Shown one piece after another: positions 16,043-23,893 of a stretch of DNA of 64,000 nt. The translations under genes were made by a program, and so were the position numbers. How positions within the stretch are numbered: position 1 is the first letter of the stretch; the number at the start of each line of letters is the position of its first letter. The DNA comes from Lederbergia citri. Its GTDB lineage: Bacteria; Bacillota; Bacilli; Bacillales; Bacillaceae_C. The notes beneath the pieces are model-generated. The model was not told the DNA's origin and did no database searches. It worked only from the letters and a program-made list of their open reading frames with translations. The DNA lies in NCBI RefSeq assembly GCF_018343625.1, contig NZ_JAGYPG010000003.1, forward strand, positions 625,003 through 689,002, written 5' to 3'.

Positions 16043-19000
16043 GGTCAATATTACGTTTTAGATGGGCGATACTAGCTATTTGGATTATTTTTGCCGTTGT
16101 ACTTTTAATGAATTCCCCTAATATGGCGAATCTCATTAGAGAAAAAGGACAACTAGAAGTTGCGGATGGCTATCCATCCAAAGTTGCTTCAGAAATTGCG
16201 GCTAAGCACTCTTCAAAGGAAAAAGGAACGAGCGCCTTTATCGTTGTTTTTCATGATGATAAAAAGTTTTCCGATTCTCAGCTTTCTAATATTGAAGCGA
16301 CGATGAAAAATTTGGAAGCAAATAAATCAAAGCTAGGTATCAGTAACATTACCACACATTTTGACGATGATGAGCTCAAGGATCAGCTCATTTCAAAAAA
16401 TAAAAATACAATCATCGCCTTGCTGGATGTGAAAATGGGTGATAAAGAAATAAGAGTTGTTCGCGAGCAACTAGATAAGGCTATTAAAACGAAAAATGTT
16501 GACACCTATATGACGGGAAATGCGTTGATAACAGAGGATGTCATTATCAGCTCCGAAAAAGGTCTTGCTAAGACAGAAGTCATCACCGTCATTTTTATCA
16601 TGGTTATCCTTTTGCTAGTGTTCCGTTCGGCCGTAGCTCCATTTATTCCGCTTTTGACAGTCGGAATGACATATTTAGTGAGCCAAACGATTGTTGCATT
16701 TTTAGTAGATAAGCTGAATTTTCCAGTTTCCAACTTTACTCAAACATTCATGGTGGCGGTATTGTTCGGAATTGGAACTGACTATTGTATATTACTACTC
16801 AGTCGTTATAAAGAGGAACTCTCAAATGGCCAGGATATTCAATCTGCTATCGTTACGACCTATAAAACGGCAGGGAAAACGGTTATTTTTAGTGCGCTAG
16901 CTGTTATGATTGGGTTCGCATCTATCGGTTTCGCTACTTTCAAACTGTATCAATCCGCTGTTGGGGTAGCTGTGGGTGTATTTGTTTTAATGATAGCACT
17001 CTTTACGATCGTTCCTTTTTTCATGGCTACGCTGAAAAAAGTCCTTTTCTGGCCAGTAAAAAAGAATATTTCTCATTCTGAAAGCAAGCTATGGGGGTGG
17101 ATGGGAAATCTCGCCATCACACGGCCGCTTATTGCACTTGGAATTGTTGCGATGTTTACGGTACCTCTTCTAGTCAGCTACGATGGGGATCTATCCTTCA
17201 ATTCCCTTGATGAAATTGGCGAAAATTACGATTCTGTAAAAGGCTTTAATCTAGTAGCGGATAATTTCGGACCTGGCGAAATCATGCCAATCCAAGTGAT
17301 TCTTGAAAATGACGATTCAATGAAAACAAAGGATTACGTCACATTAATAGAATCGATTAGCCAAAAATTAGAGAATCTTGACGATGTAAGTAAAGTCCGC
17401 AGTGTAACTAGACCTACAGGCGACAAGATTGAAGATCTTTATGTGAAAAATCAGGCGGATAAGCTCGGAAAAGGAATTGGCGAAGGAACAGAAGGAATCG
17501 CCACAATCAAAGATGGGCTGAATGAGGCAGCAACATCGATTAAAGATTCTAAGCCGGAAATTGAAAAAGCAACGTCTGGAATTGGAGAATTAAATACTGG
17601 TACGAAAAAACTGCAGTCCGGAGTTGGAGAGCTGCAAACGGCGTTAAGCGCAATCGAAAATGGAATCCGCCAAGGAACGACTGGTGCCGGTGATCTGAAA
17701 AAAGGTGCAGTAGAGGCTAGTAAAAAAGCACGAGAGGTTCAGGCAGGCACAGCTCAATTGTTAAAAGGGTATGAGCAAGCCCAAGCTGGTCTTGTTAAGC
17801 TAATCAGTGAATATGAAAAAGTGCCACCTTTATTGCAAGGAACTCAAAATACGATCATGTCTCTTCAGGAACCACTTACGAAACTAGTACAAAATCATCC
17901 TGAAATTCAAGACGACCCTAATTTAGCTAAAATCCAAGCAATTATGGGTGAAGCTGCCAAACAAGCTGCTATTGCAAATGGAACAGTTTCAGCATTAAAT
18001 GAGGAATTACAAAAAGTGAATGCTGGATTAAAAGAAGCCAACTCCAACTTAGCTAAAATTACTTCCGGATTAGGTGAATTTTCGAAAGGCTTAGATCAGA
18101 TTGCAGCTGGATTGGAGAAGCTTGAATCAGGCTTGGGGCAAGCTACGAATGGCCAACACCAAGTTGTGAAACAAATTCCATCAATTGCATCAGGTCTTGG
18201 TGAAATAGCAAAAGGCCAGGAACAATTAAAAACAGGATTTGGCGATATGGGTGGACAGTTGGATGAATTAAGTGATGGTCTTACTCAAAGCAGCGATGGT
18301 CTTGGGAAAATTGAAGACGGATTTGGGGAAGCCGAAAGCTATTTAACAAAACTTGCGAGTGAAACGGATCTACAACAATCTGGCATCTATATCCCAGATG
18401 AACTTTTAACAGATAAAGAGTTTCAAAGAGTATTTGATATCTACATGTCAAAAGACGGTAAAATGACAACGATGGATGTCGTCCTTGATTCAAATCCGTA
18501 TTCGAAACAATCGATGAACAAGATTTCAGAAGTCGAAAAAACGGTGAAAGATGCAACGAAAAATACAAAATTAGAGCAAGCTAATATAGGAATTGGCGGG
18601 GTTACGAGCATTAACCATGACCTAGAATCAATGTCCAACTCGGATTATACAAAAACTGTCATGTTTATGATGATTGGGATTGTTCTTATCTTGATCATTT
18701 TGCTCCGTTCACTCGTTATGCCGGTTTATATTATTGCATCGCTACTATTAACCTATTATTCTTCCATTGCAATGACAGAGGTAATATTCGTTAATATACT
18801 CGGATACCCTGGAATCAACTGGGTCACACCATTCTTTGGCTTCGTCATCTTGATTGCTCTTGGGGTCGATTACTCTATTTTCTTAATGGATCGTTTCTCT
18901 GAATATAAGGAACTCGATGTCAAAACAGGCATCATGATTGCGATGAAAAATATGGGTACTGTTATTATGAGTGCAGCGGTTATTTTGGCAGGTACGTTTG

Positions 19001-19167
19001 CGGCCATGTTGCCTTCAGGTGTTTTATCGATGCTGCAAATCGCGACATTGGTATTAAGTGGATTATTATTTTACGCATTAATAATTTTGCCATTATTTGT
19101 TCCCGTGTTAATTAATATGCTCGGAAAAGCGAATTGGTGGCCATTTATGCCGAAAAGAGATAGTTAA
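16039..19167 (+). CDS. MMPL/RND-family exporter with coiled-coil extracellular domain
   Basis: Proton-driven exporter of the MMPL branch, 1042 residues, longer than the 700-900 usual for Bacillus relatives. Two sets of about six helices are separated by large extracellular loops (about 30-165 and 385-855). The first set has the family motif GIGTDYCILLLSRYKEEL, repeated in the second as GVDYSIFLMDRF. The second loop is dominated by heptad-like repeats rich in GLGE, GLDQIAAGLEKL and AGLKEA, i.e. a long coiled coil as in YhgE/Pip-type proteins. It lies in an operon with a MarR regulator, pointing to export of a toxic or surface compound, substrate unknown. Confidence 0.9.
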   Translation: MRSILRFRWAILAIWIIFAVVLLMNSPNMANLIREKGQLEVADGYPSKVASEIAAKHSSKEKGTSAFIVVFHDDKKFSDSQLSNIEATMKNLEANKSKLGISNITTHFDDDELKDQLISKNKNTIIALLDVKMGDKEIRVVREQLDKAIKTKNVDTYMTGNALITEDVIISSEKGLAKTEVITVIFIMVILLLVFRSAVAPFIPLLTVGMTYLVSQTIVAFLVDKLNFPVSNFTQTFMVAVLFGIGTDYCILLLSRYKEELSNGQDIQSAIVTTYKTAGKTVIFSALAVMIGFASIGFATFKLYQSAVGVAVGVFVLMIALFTIVPFFMATLKKVLFWPVKKNISHSESKLWGWMGNLAITRPLIALGIVAMFTVPLLVSYDGDLSFNSLDEIGENYDSVKGFNLVADNFGPGEIMPIQVILENDDSMKTKDYVTLIESISQKLENLDDVSKVRSVTRPTGDKIEDLYVKNQADKLGKGIGEGTEGIATIKDGLNEAATSIKDSKPEIEKATSGIGELNTGTKKLQSGVGELQTALSAIENGIRQGTTGAGDLKKGAVEASKKAREVQAGTAQLLKGYEQAQAGLVKLISEYEKVPPLLQGTQNTIMSLQEPLTKLVQNHPEIQDDPNLAKIQAIMGEAAKQAAIANGTVSALNEELQKVNAGLKEANSNLAKITSGLGEFSKGLDQIAAGLEKLESGLGQATNGQHQVVKQIPSIASGLGEIAKGQEQLKTGFGDMGGQLDELSDGLTQSSDGLGKIEDGFGEAESYLTKLASETDLQQSGIYIPDELLTDKEFQRVFDIYMSKDGKMTTMDVVLDSNPYSKQSMNKISEVEKTVKDATKNTKLEQANIGIGGVTSINHDLESMSNSDYTKTVMFMMIGIVLILIILLRSLVMPVYIIASLLLTYYSSIAMTEVIFVNILGYPGINWVTPFFGFVILIALGVDYSIFLMDRFSEYKELDVKTGIMIAMKNMGTVIMSAAVILAGTFAAMLPSGVLSMLQIATLVLSGLLFYALIILPLFVPVLINMLGKANWWPFMPKRDS

Positions 19168-19175
19168 CGAGTCTT

Positions 19176-19208
19176 ATCCCAAAGGTTTATTCCTTTGGGA
19201 TATTTTTT
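19176..19208 (+). terminator. Intrinsic terminator after MMPL exporter
   Basis: ATCCCAAAGG (19176-19185) pairs with CCTTTGGGAT (19192-19201) and is followed by a T-rich run. Confidence 0.88.
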
Positions 19209-19316
19209 AACAAAATTGTGAACGAAAGAAAAGCCTTTTTTGTAATAAAATCAAGTCGTACCAAGGTTTTATAATGAATTCCAGTATTAGGACTTGGCAC
19301 TAACATTTTCTACAAG

Positions 19317-19332
19317 TGTGATTTATGTCATA
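19317..19332. promoter_or_regulatory. Candidate Fnr site
   Basis: TGTGATTTATGTCATA matches the Fnr/Crp palindrome TGTGA-N6-TCACA at 9 of 10 defined positions. A weak -10, TAAACT (19354-19359), would place the site at about -41.5, where Bacillus Fnr activates. Fnr is encoded in this window. Confidence 0.45.
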
Positions 19333-19392
19333 GTTTGGGTCCCATTTTGATTCTAAACTTGAATTATAAAAGTTCAAGGAGGACTCAAGAAT

Positions 19393-19752
19393 ATGAAAAA
19401 AATGATGTTTGCTTTCTGTTTAGTGATTTTATCAGCTCTTATAATGTCTGGATGTGGAAGCTCAGATAGCTCCGCAAAAGGGAATGGAGAGGTAAAAGAA
19501 TTCACGATAGATGCAACGAACTTTGAGTTTGATTTAAAAGAAATTAAAGTGAATAAAGGGGACACTGTAAAAATCACCCTTAAAAATTCAGAAGGGAATC
19601 ATGCGGTGAAATTTGAAGGTTACAACAAAGAAGTTCAAGGTGATAAAACCATTTCCTTTGTCGCGGATAAAGCAGGAGAATTCAACTATGTATGTTCTAT
19701 TTTCTGTGGTGCCGGTCATGGTGACATGGTTGGAAAATTAATTGTAGAATAA
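19393..19752 (+). CDS. CuA-like cupredoxin lipoprotein (cytochrome oxidase subunit II-like domain)
   Basis: Small secreted lipoprotein of 119 residues. The signal peptide ends in the lipobox IMSGC, with Cys21 as lipid anchor. The rest is a single cupredoxin domain. Its copper ligands fit a CuA site: His70 (NHAVKF) and Cys101-X3-Cys105-X3-His109-X2-Met112 in the C-terminal CSIFCGAGHGDM, as in subunit II of cytochrome oxidases and N2O reductase. There is no transmembrane hairpin and no other oxidase gene nearby, so it is a free-standing copper protein: electron carrier, copper chaperone or scavenger. AAGGAGG lies upstream of the ATG. Confidence 0.88.
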   Translation: MKKMMFAFCLVILSALIMSGCGSSDSSAKGNGEVKEFTIDATNFEFDLKEIKVNKGDTVKITLKNSEGNHAVKFEGYNKEVQGDKTISFVADKAGEFNYVCSIFCGAGHGDMVGKLIVE

Positions 19753-19759
19753 AAAAAGC

Positions 19760-19788
19760 TGAGGCCGCTCCAGTGAGGAAGGGCCTCA
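19760..19788 (+). terminator. Weak stem-loop after cupredoxin gene
   Basis: TGAGGCC (19760-19766) pairs with GGCCTCA (19782-19788) across a 15-nt loop. No T-tract follows, so termination is uncertain. Confidence 0.4.
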
Positions 19789-19904
19789 ATATCATACTAA
19801 TTGTTGTTTTAAGCCTGTAAAAGATATCCTTGGAATTAGATGGTTGCGCTTTTCCGATGTTCAGCGAATAATAGAGAAAAGAACAATAAATCGGGGGTTA
19901 CGAT

Positions 19905-20699
19905 GTGGTTCCAATCGCTGAACAGGAAGTTCCTATAAAATTTGTAAGCATCATAGGGAAAATAGAGAAAATGACGTTTCCAGAGCAGGGATGTACGTCA
20001 CACGTAGGGATTGTAAAGGGGGAAAATGGGGTTTTCGTTTTGAAACGCTCAAAGGGAGAGCGATATTCTGGATGGCTTGAGAGAGAAGCATTTATATTAA
20101 AAAGTTTAAGCGAAACGTCTCTGCCCATTCCTGTTATTCATGCATTTGAAAAGAACTCCGAGCTCAATGAGTCTTGGATTTTGATGAATTTTATACAGGG
20201 TGAAACGATGGGAGAAGCGTTACAAAAAGAAAAGGATTCAGAAAAGCGACGAAGCCTCATTTATCAATTTGGAGAAGTATTGAGGGAGATTCACTCCACT
20301 ACATGCCCGGAAGAAATCTATCAACCTGACACCATATGGCTGGATAAAATCCTTGATAAGGCTGAAATAGAATTACAGCTTTATGATTTAGATGGTACTC
20401 CTGAACTTTTAGAGCAATTAAAAAGAGAAAAACCAAAGAATATAATGCAAACTCTTATTCACGGTGATTTTACCGTCGATAACGTCCTTGTTCATGATGG
20501 AAAAATAGCAGCTGTTATCGATTGGAGTGGGGGAGCATACGGAGATCCAAGATTTGATGTAGCCCTTGCTATCCAGCCAGAGGATGACTTTTTTGTTAAC
20601 GAAGAAGATAAAAAGACTTTTTTTGAAGGATACGGGGAGAGGATTATCAACGAAGACGAATACGAATATTTTGCGAATGGAGTATATGAATTTTTATAA
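19905..20699 (+). CDS. Aminoglycoside-phosphotransferase-family kinase
   Basis: Kinase-fold small-molecule phosphotransferase of 264 residues. The catalytic loop LIHGDFTVDNVLVHDGK and the metal motif AVIDWSGGAYGDPRFDVALA are intact. The N-lobe contains the glycine-poor nucleotide loop and VLKRSKGERYSGWLEREAF. Start GTG at 19905 with GGGGG upstream. Members phosphorylate aminoglycosides, macrolides, thiamine, choline or sugars; the substrate here is not deducible, and calling it a resistance gene would be premature. It converges on the MMPL gene at a shared terminator. Confidence 0.82.
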   Translation: MVPIAEQEVPIKFVSIIGKIEKMTFPEQGCTSHVGIVKGENGVFVLKRSKGERYSGWLEREAFILKSLSETSLPIPVIHAFEKNSELNESWILMNFIQGETMGEALQKEKDSEKRRSLIYQFGEVLREIHSTTCPEEIYQPDTIWLDKILDKAEIELQLYDLDGTPELLEQLKREKPKNIMQTLIHGDFTVDNVLVHDGKIAAVIDWSGGAYGDPRFDVALAIQPEDDFFVNEEDKKTFFEGYGERIINEDEYEYFANGVYEFL

Positions 20700-20701
20700 G
20701 G

Positions 20702-20740
20702 AAAAAATGGAGCGGGGGTGGACACCTCACTCCATTTTTT
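20702..20740. terminator. Bidirectional terminator
   Basis: AAAAAATGGAG (20702-20712) pairs with CTCCATTTTTT (20730-20740), providing T-tracts on both strands for the convergent kinase and MMPL genes; inner GTG/CAC pairs extend the stem. Confidence 0.85.
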
Positions 20741-22859
20741 ATCCATATTGTTTGACCCTGCGCTGTTTATGAAATGGCGACCACCAATTTACATCCCCAA
20801 GCAGCTTCATTAGAGAAGGAACAAGTACCATCCTCACGATGGTAGCGTCGATAAAAATGGCAAGTGCTATCGTAACACCCATTTGTTGAACAGGGATAAT
20901 GCCGGTAAAACCGAATGCACCAGTTATGACAATCATAATGGCAGCTGCTGACGTAATGATTTTACTAGTCGATGTCAAACCTTCCAAAGTGGCCTTGTCG
21001 TTATTTCCCGTTTCAAGATAAATTTCGTAAATCCGAGAAATAAGAAAGACTTCGTAATCCATACTTAGTCCAAACACTATACTGAATGCAAACACTGGAA
21101 TCATTAAAGCGATATCGGATGCATGAAATCCGAGGTGGCCCTCCTGGAAAAGCCATACGATTATACCGAAAGTGCACCCTAAGCTCACGACATTCATCAA
21201 AATAGCTTTTAAAGGAATTAATACTGAACGAAATGCGATAAACAAGACAATATAGGTCGATATTAATATAAAGCCCAAACTGTATACGATTTTATTGATA
21301 ATTTCATCGAAAATTTCCTGATGGAACTTCGACTCCCCGCCAATTTTTAAAGAGAGATCTGTCTTCTTTTTCTCCCAGTCTCTTACCCAGTCTTTTGCTT
21401 TTTCAGAGGAGTTCTTGGCATTAAGCTTCACTTGAAGGAACCCCTCATTTCCATTAGTAAATTGCTCAAAAGCAGGCGTAAATTGAGGGATTTCTTTCGC
21501 TGCAATCAATTCCTCAGCTGACATTTGTGTGGCTGAAAAAATGGAATCAACCTCACTGACGAGCGGATCAGCTTGAATGTCCTGAATAACATTCTCCAAT
21601 TTTTCCAAAGAGTCAACCATTTCCTTCTCACTGCTTGCAACAATATAAACAACCGTCTTATCTTTATCACCAAAGGTTTCTTTATACTTTTCAAAAGACG
21701 TTCGCGATTCATATGACGTAGGCAGTGCATCCGCTTCTGGAATAGCTATTCGCATATCACCAATTGGAAGCAAGCCTGTTATAAGTAAGACTATTGCAAC
21801 AAGTGCCATAACGACAGGTCTTTTCATAACATAACGAGCGAATCTATGCCAGCTGCTTTCCTTTTCTTCCTTTGATTTTAAAATCATCCATTTATTAATA
21901 TGCGGACCTATGACGGAAAGAAGTGCTGGCAAGAATGTATTGGCTGCAAGAACGGAAGTGAAGACAACCGCTATCCCGCCCAATGCGACAGATTGAAAAA
22001 CCCCTACTTGAATCAATAACATTCCAATTAAGCCGAGCAGCACACAAAATCCTGAAAAAAGAATAGCGCGTCCTGATGTTGCCACTGTTTTTTCTATGGC
22101 ATTATCCGTTGCTTTCATTTCTAATTCTTCACGGAAACGATTCACAAACAAAAGTGCAAAGTCAATCCCGAGTGCAAGACCAATCATGGGTGCTGTATTC
22201 AAAACAAAAATCGAAAGATCCAATTTTTGCCCAGTAAAATAAAGCATTCCCATCGCGACTACGACACTGACAAAGCCAGTAATCAAAGGAATTAGTGCAG
22301 CAATCACACCACGAAAAGCTAGCAACAACACAATTAATGCTATAGGGATGCCAATGAGTTCCGCGCGCACTAAATCATCTTGTGCTGCTTGATTCATATC
22401 CTCTTCAATGACCGCTCTTCCTGTTAAACCAACAGAAAAAGAACCTTCGTCTTTAAGCTTGTCCCGTACATTTGCAATATTCTTCGGCATTTGATCTTTA
22501 TTACTAAACGAAAGAATGGCAAAAGCCCTGTTGTCTTTCAGTTGAGGTAAAGATTGCTGAATCTCCACATCTTTTACTTCTCTAATACGAGTCAAAGTGT
22601 CTCCTATGTACGTTGAAAAATCTTGATCTGTCGCATCATTATTTTTTTCAAACAGTAAAATTAAGGATGAGGCAGGAATATTGAAATCTTCATTCATGAT
22701 TTTTTCGACTTCTTTATACGATCCATCATATTCGAAGCCACTGCCGCCTAAAACAGATGGAAGCTTTAAGGCGTATATTCCTGAGAGAAGGAACAGGGTT
22801 GTCCATAATATTACGACTAGCTTTCTGTACTTAAATATTAATTTTCCAAGTCTATTCAT
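20739..22859 (-). CDS. MMPL/RND-family transporter (YdfJ-like)
   Basis: Twelve-helix MMPL protein of 706 residues, the usual length for B. subtilis YdfJ. The first helix is RKLVVILWTTLFLLSGIYAL. The conserved motifs GLALGIDFALLFVNRFREEL (first half) and FGLSMDYEVFLISRIYE (second half) carry the proton-relay Asp residues. Start ATG at 22859 with AAGGGG upstream; the frame is open to 22898. There is no linked regulator. Substrate unknown, likely lipid or drug. It differs clearly from the 1042-residue paralogue at 16039, lacking the coiled-coil loop. Confidence 0.9.
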   Translation of the reverse strand: MNRLGKLIFKYRKLVVILWTTLFLLSGIYALKLPSVLGGSGFEYDGSYKEVEKIMNEDFNIPASSLILLFEKNNDATDQDFSTYIGDTLTRIREVKDVEIQQSLPQLKDNRAFAILSFSNKDQMPKNIANVRDKLKDEGSFSVGLTGRAVIEEDMNQAAQDDLVRAELIGIPIALIVLLLAFRGVIAALIPLITGFVSVVVAMGMLYFTGQKLDLSIFVLNTAPMIGLALGIDFALLFVNRFREELEMKATDNAIEKTVATSGRAILFSGFCVLLGLIGMLLIQVGVFQSVALGGIAVVFTSVLAANTFLPALLSVIGPHINKWMILKSKEEKESSWHRFARYVMKRPVVMALVAIVLLITGLLPIGDMRIAIPEADALPTSYESRTSFEKYKETFGDKDKTVVYIVASSEKEMVDSLEKLENVIQDIQADPLVSEVDSIFSATQMSAEELIAAKEIPQFTPAFEQFTNGNEGFLQVKLNAKNSSEKAKDWVRDWEKKKTDLSLKIGGESKFHQEIFDEIINKIVYSLGFILISTYIVLFIAFRSVLIPLKAILMNVVSLGCTFGIIVWLFQEGHLGFHASDIALMIPVFAFSIVFGLSMDYEVFLISRIYEIYLETGNNDKATLEGLTSTSKIITSAAAIMIVITGAFGFTGIIPVQQMGVTIALAIFIDATIVRMVLVPSLMKLLGDVNWWSPFHKQRRVKQYG

Positions 22860-22973
22860 TTTACGTCCCCTTAAAAACAAATTCGCTGTTCTTATCATAT
22901 CGGAAGTACAAATTGTAAGCCAATTATTTCCAGTGTCTATTTTGGAGATAATGTTAGTGAAACGAGATTATAG

Positions 22974-23036
22974 AAAAAAAGGGGTCAATCCCCACCTCCA
23001 CTTTTAGATGGTAATCAATTGATCCCGTAGCACTTC
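22974..23036 (-). pseudogene. Duplicated 3' end of the SulP gene
   Basis: About 63 bp closely similar to 23874-23937, where the real sulP gene ends: the same block read on the minus strand encodes SATGSIDYHLK, and both copies end in a GGG(A/G)TTGA-CCC hairpin followed by seven T. The similarity stops at about 23036. It is a fragment with no coding role, though it keeps a terminator shape. Confidence 0.8.
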
Positions 23037-23088
23037 CTGCCATCTCGTCTTTGCTATTACCCAACAACATGTAAGAGAATTGCGGCAT

Positions 23089-23400
23089 TTAATGACGACG
23101 CAAGGCCAGTGCAACAAGTCCTGAAACAACCGTTGCCAAAGCCACCGGTATTATTGCATCTGATCTGTCTCCCGCAAAGGGCAGAACCAGTACGCCCCAT
23201 CCCTCTTGCAGGCGTGAAATGATAACCGTCCACAGAGCCACCTTGTGATCTCGCCACGCCGGTACAATAGCGATGAGTGTAACGAGGCCGGACACTAGTA
23301 AATAAACACCAAGCCACATATTAAGCGTAGGACTAAAATGTCCCATCGTCGGGTCTACCAGCGCCCATATCCCGATCGCAACATTACCTAAACTCACCAA
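23089..23400 (-). CDS. Small membrane protein, SPW-repeat-like, possibly truncated
   Basis: About 103 residues with three to four hydrophobic helices and no charged domain. The two halves align with each other: a Trp, a Pro about five residues later and a VVSGLV-A block (WALVDP...LVSGLVTLIA, and WGVLVLP...VVSGLVALAL), reminiscent of SPW-repeat proteins. The DNA is clearly G+C-richer than either flank. A stop codon lies three codons before the TTG used as start and there is no ribosome site, so the N-terminus may be lost. It sits between two copies of the sulP 3' end, suggesting an acquired segment. Confidence 0.45.
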   Translation of the reverse strand: MVSLGNVAIGIWALVDPTMGHFSPTLNMWLGVYLLVSGLVTLIAIVPAWRDHKVALWTVIISRLQEGWGVLVLPFAGDRSDAIIPVALATVVSGLVALALRRH

Positions 23401-23873
23401 TGCAGGCTAATACTAGCCCAATTCTTGACAAGATTCTACGGCTTTTGCTCAGTTTCTTGGGATGGTTTACTACATCACTCATTGATCTTCTACCCCCGTT
23501 AAAAAGTATTTTTGTATATTTGAGCGTTATTTTCAATGAATCTCGTAAAAAACTTATAGTCTAATTACATACTTTATAGGGTTATAGTTTCATCTTCGTA
23601 AGAGAGGATAATAGCATAGGCTAGAAACTGACATTTACCACTACAAATATTTCTTAAGAAATAAAAGATGTCCTATTTTCAAAAATGCAGCTATTATCAA
23701 CTAATCTCAGTTTTTTGGGACCCGATATAAATAAAACTCAATTTGATATAGGCTATGAAAAGTCAAGGTGAAAATGAACGATTTTTTTAAAATTTTAATT
23801 CTAATAAGAAAATTCTGATATTAATTCAATGATAAAACAATCGATGGCATGAAGAGAAGCAGAAGGGGAGCAT
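23401..23873. other. Gene-free stretch upstream of the duplicated segment
   Basis: AT-rich DNA with no open frame, RNA gene or repeat that I can support. The only notable site is the perfect 16-bp palindrome TATTTCTTAAGAAATA at 23648-23663. Its ends meet the sulP 3' end. Confidence 0.6.
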
Positions 23874-23876
23874 AAA

Positions 23877-23893
23877 AAAAGGGATCAATCCCC
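23877..23893 (-). terminator. Terminator at the sulP stop
   Basis: On the minus strand the sulP stop codon lies within GGGGATTGATCCC, whose short GGGA/TCCC stem is followed by seven T. The stem is short, so efficiency is uncertain. Confidence 0.5.

Noticed and set aside
19905..20699. Aminoglycoside resistance gene
   Set aside because: The fold is that of APH proteins, as in two other genes here, but family membership alone does not show resistance; relatives act on many metabolites.
23057..23317. Alternative 86-residue minus-strand frame over the G+C-rich gene
   Set aside because: The other frame (23089-23400) gives a sensible membrane protein with internal repeats, this one does not.
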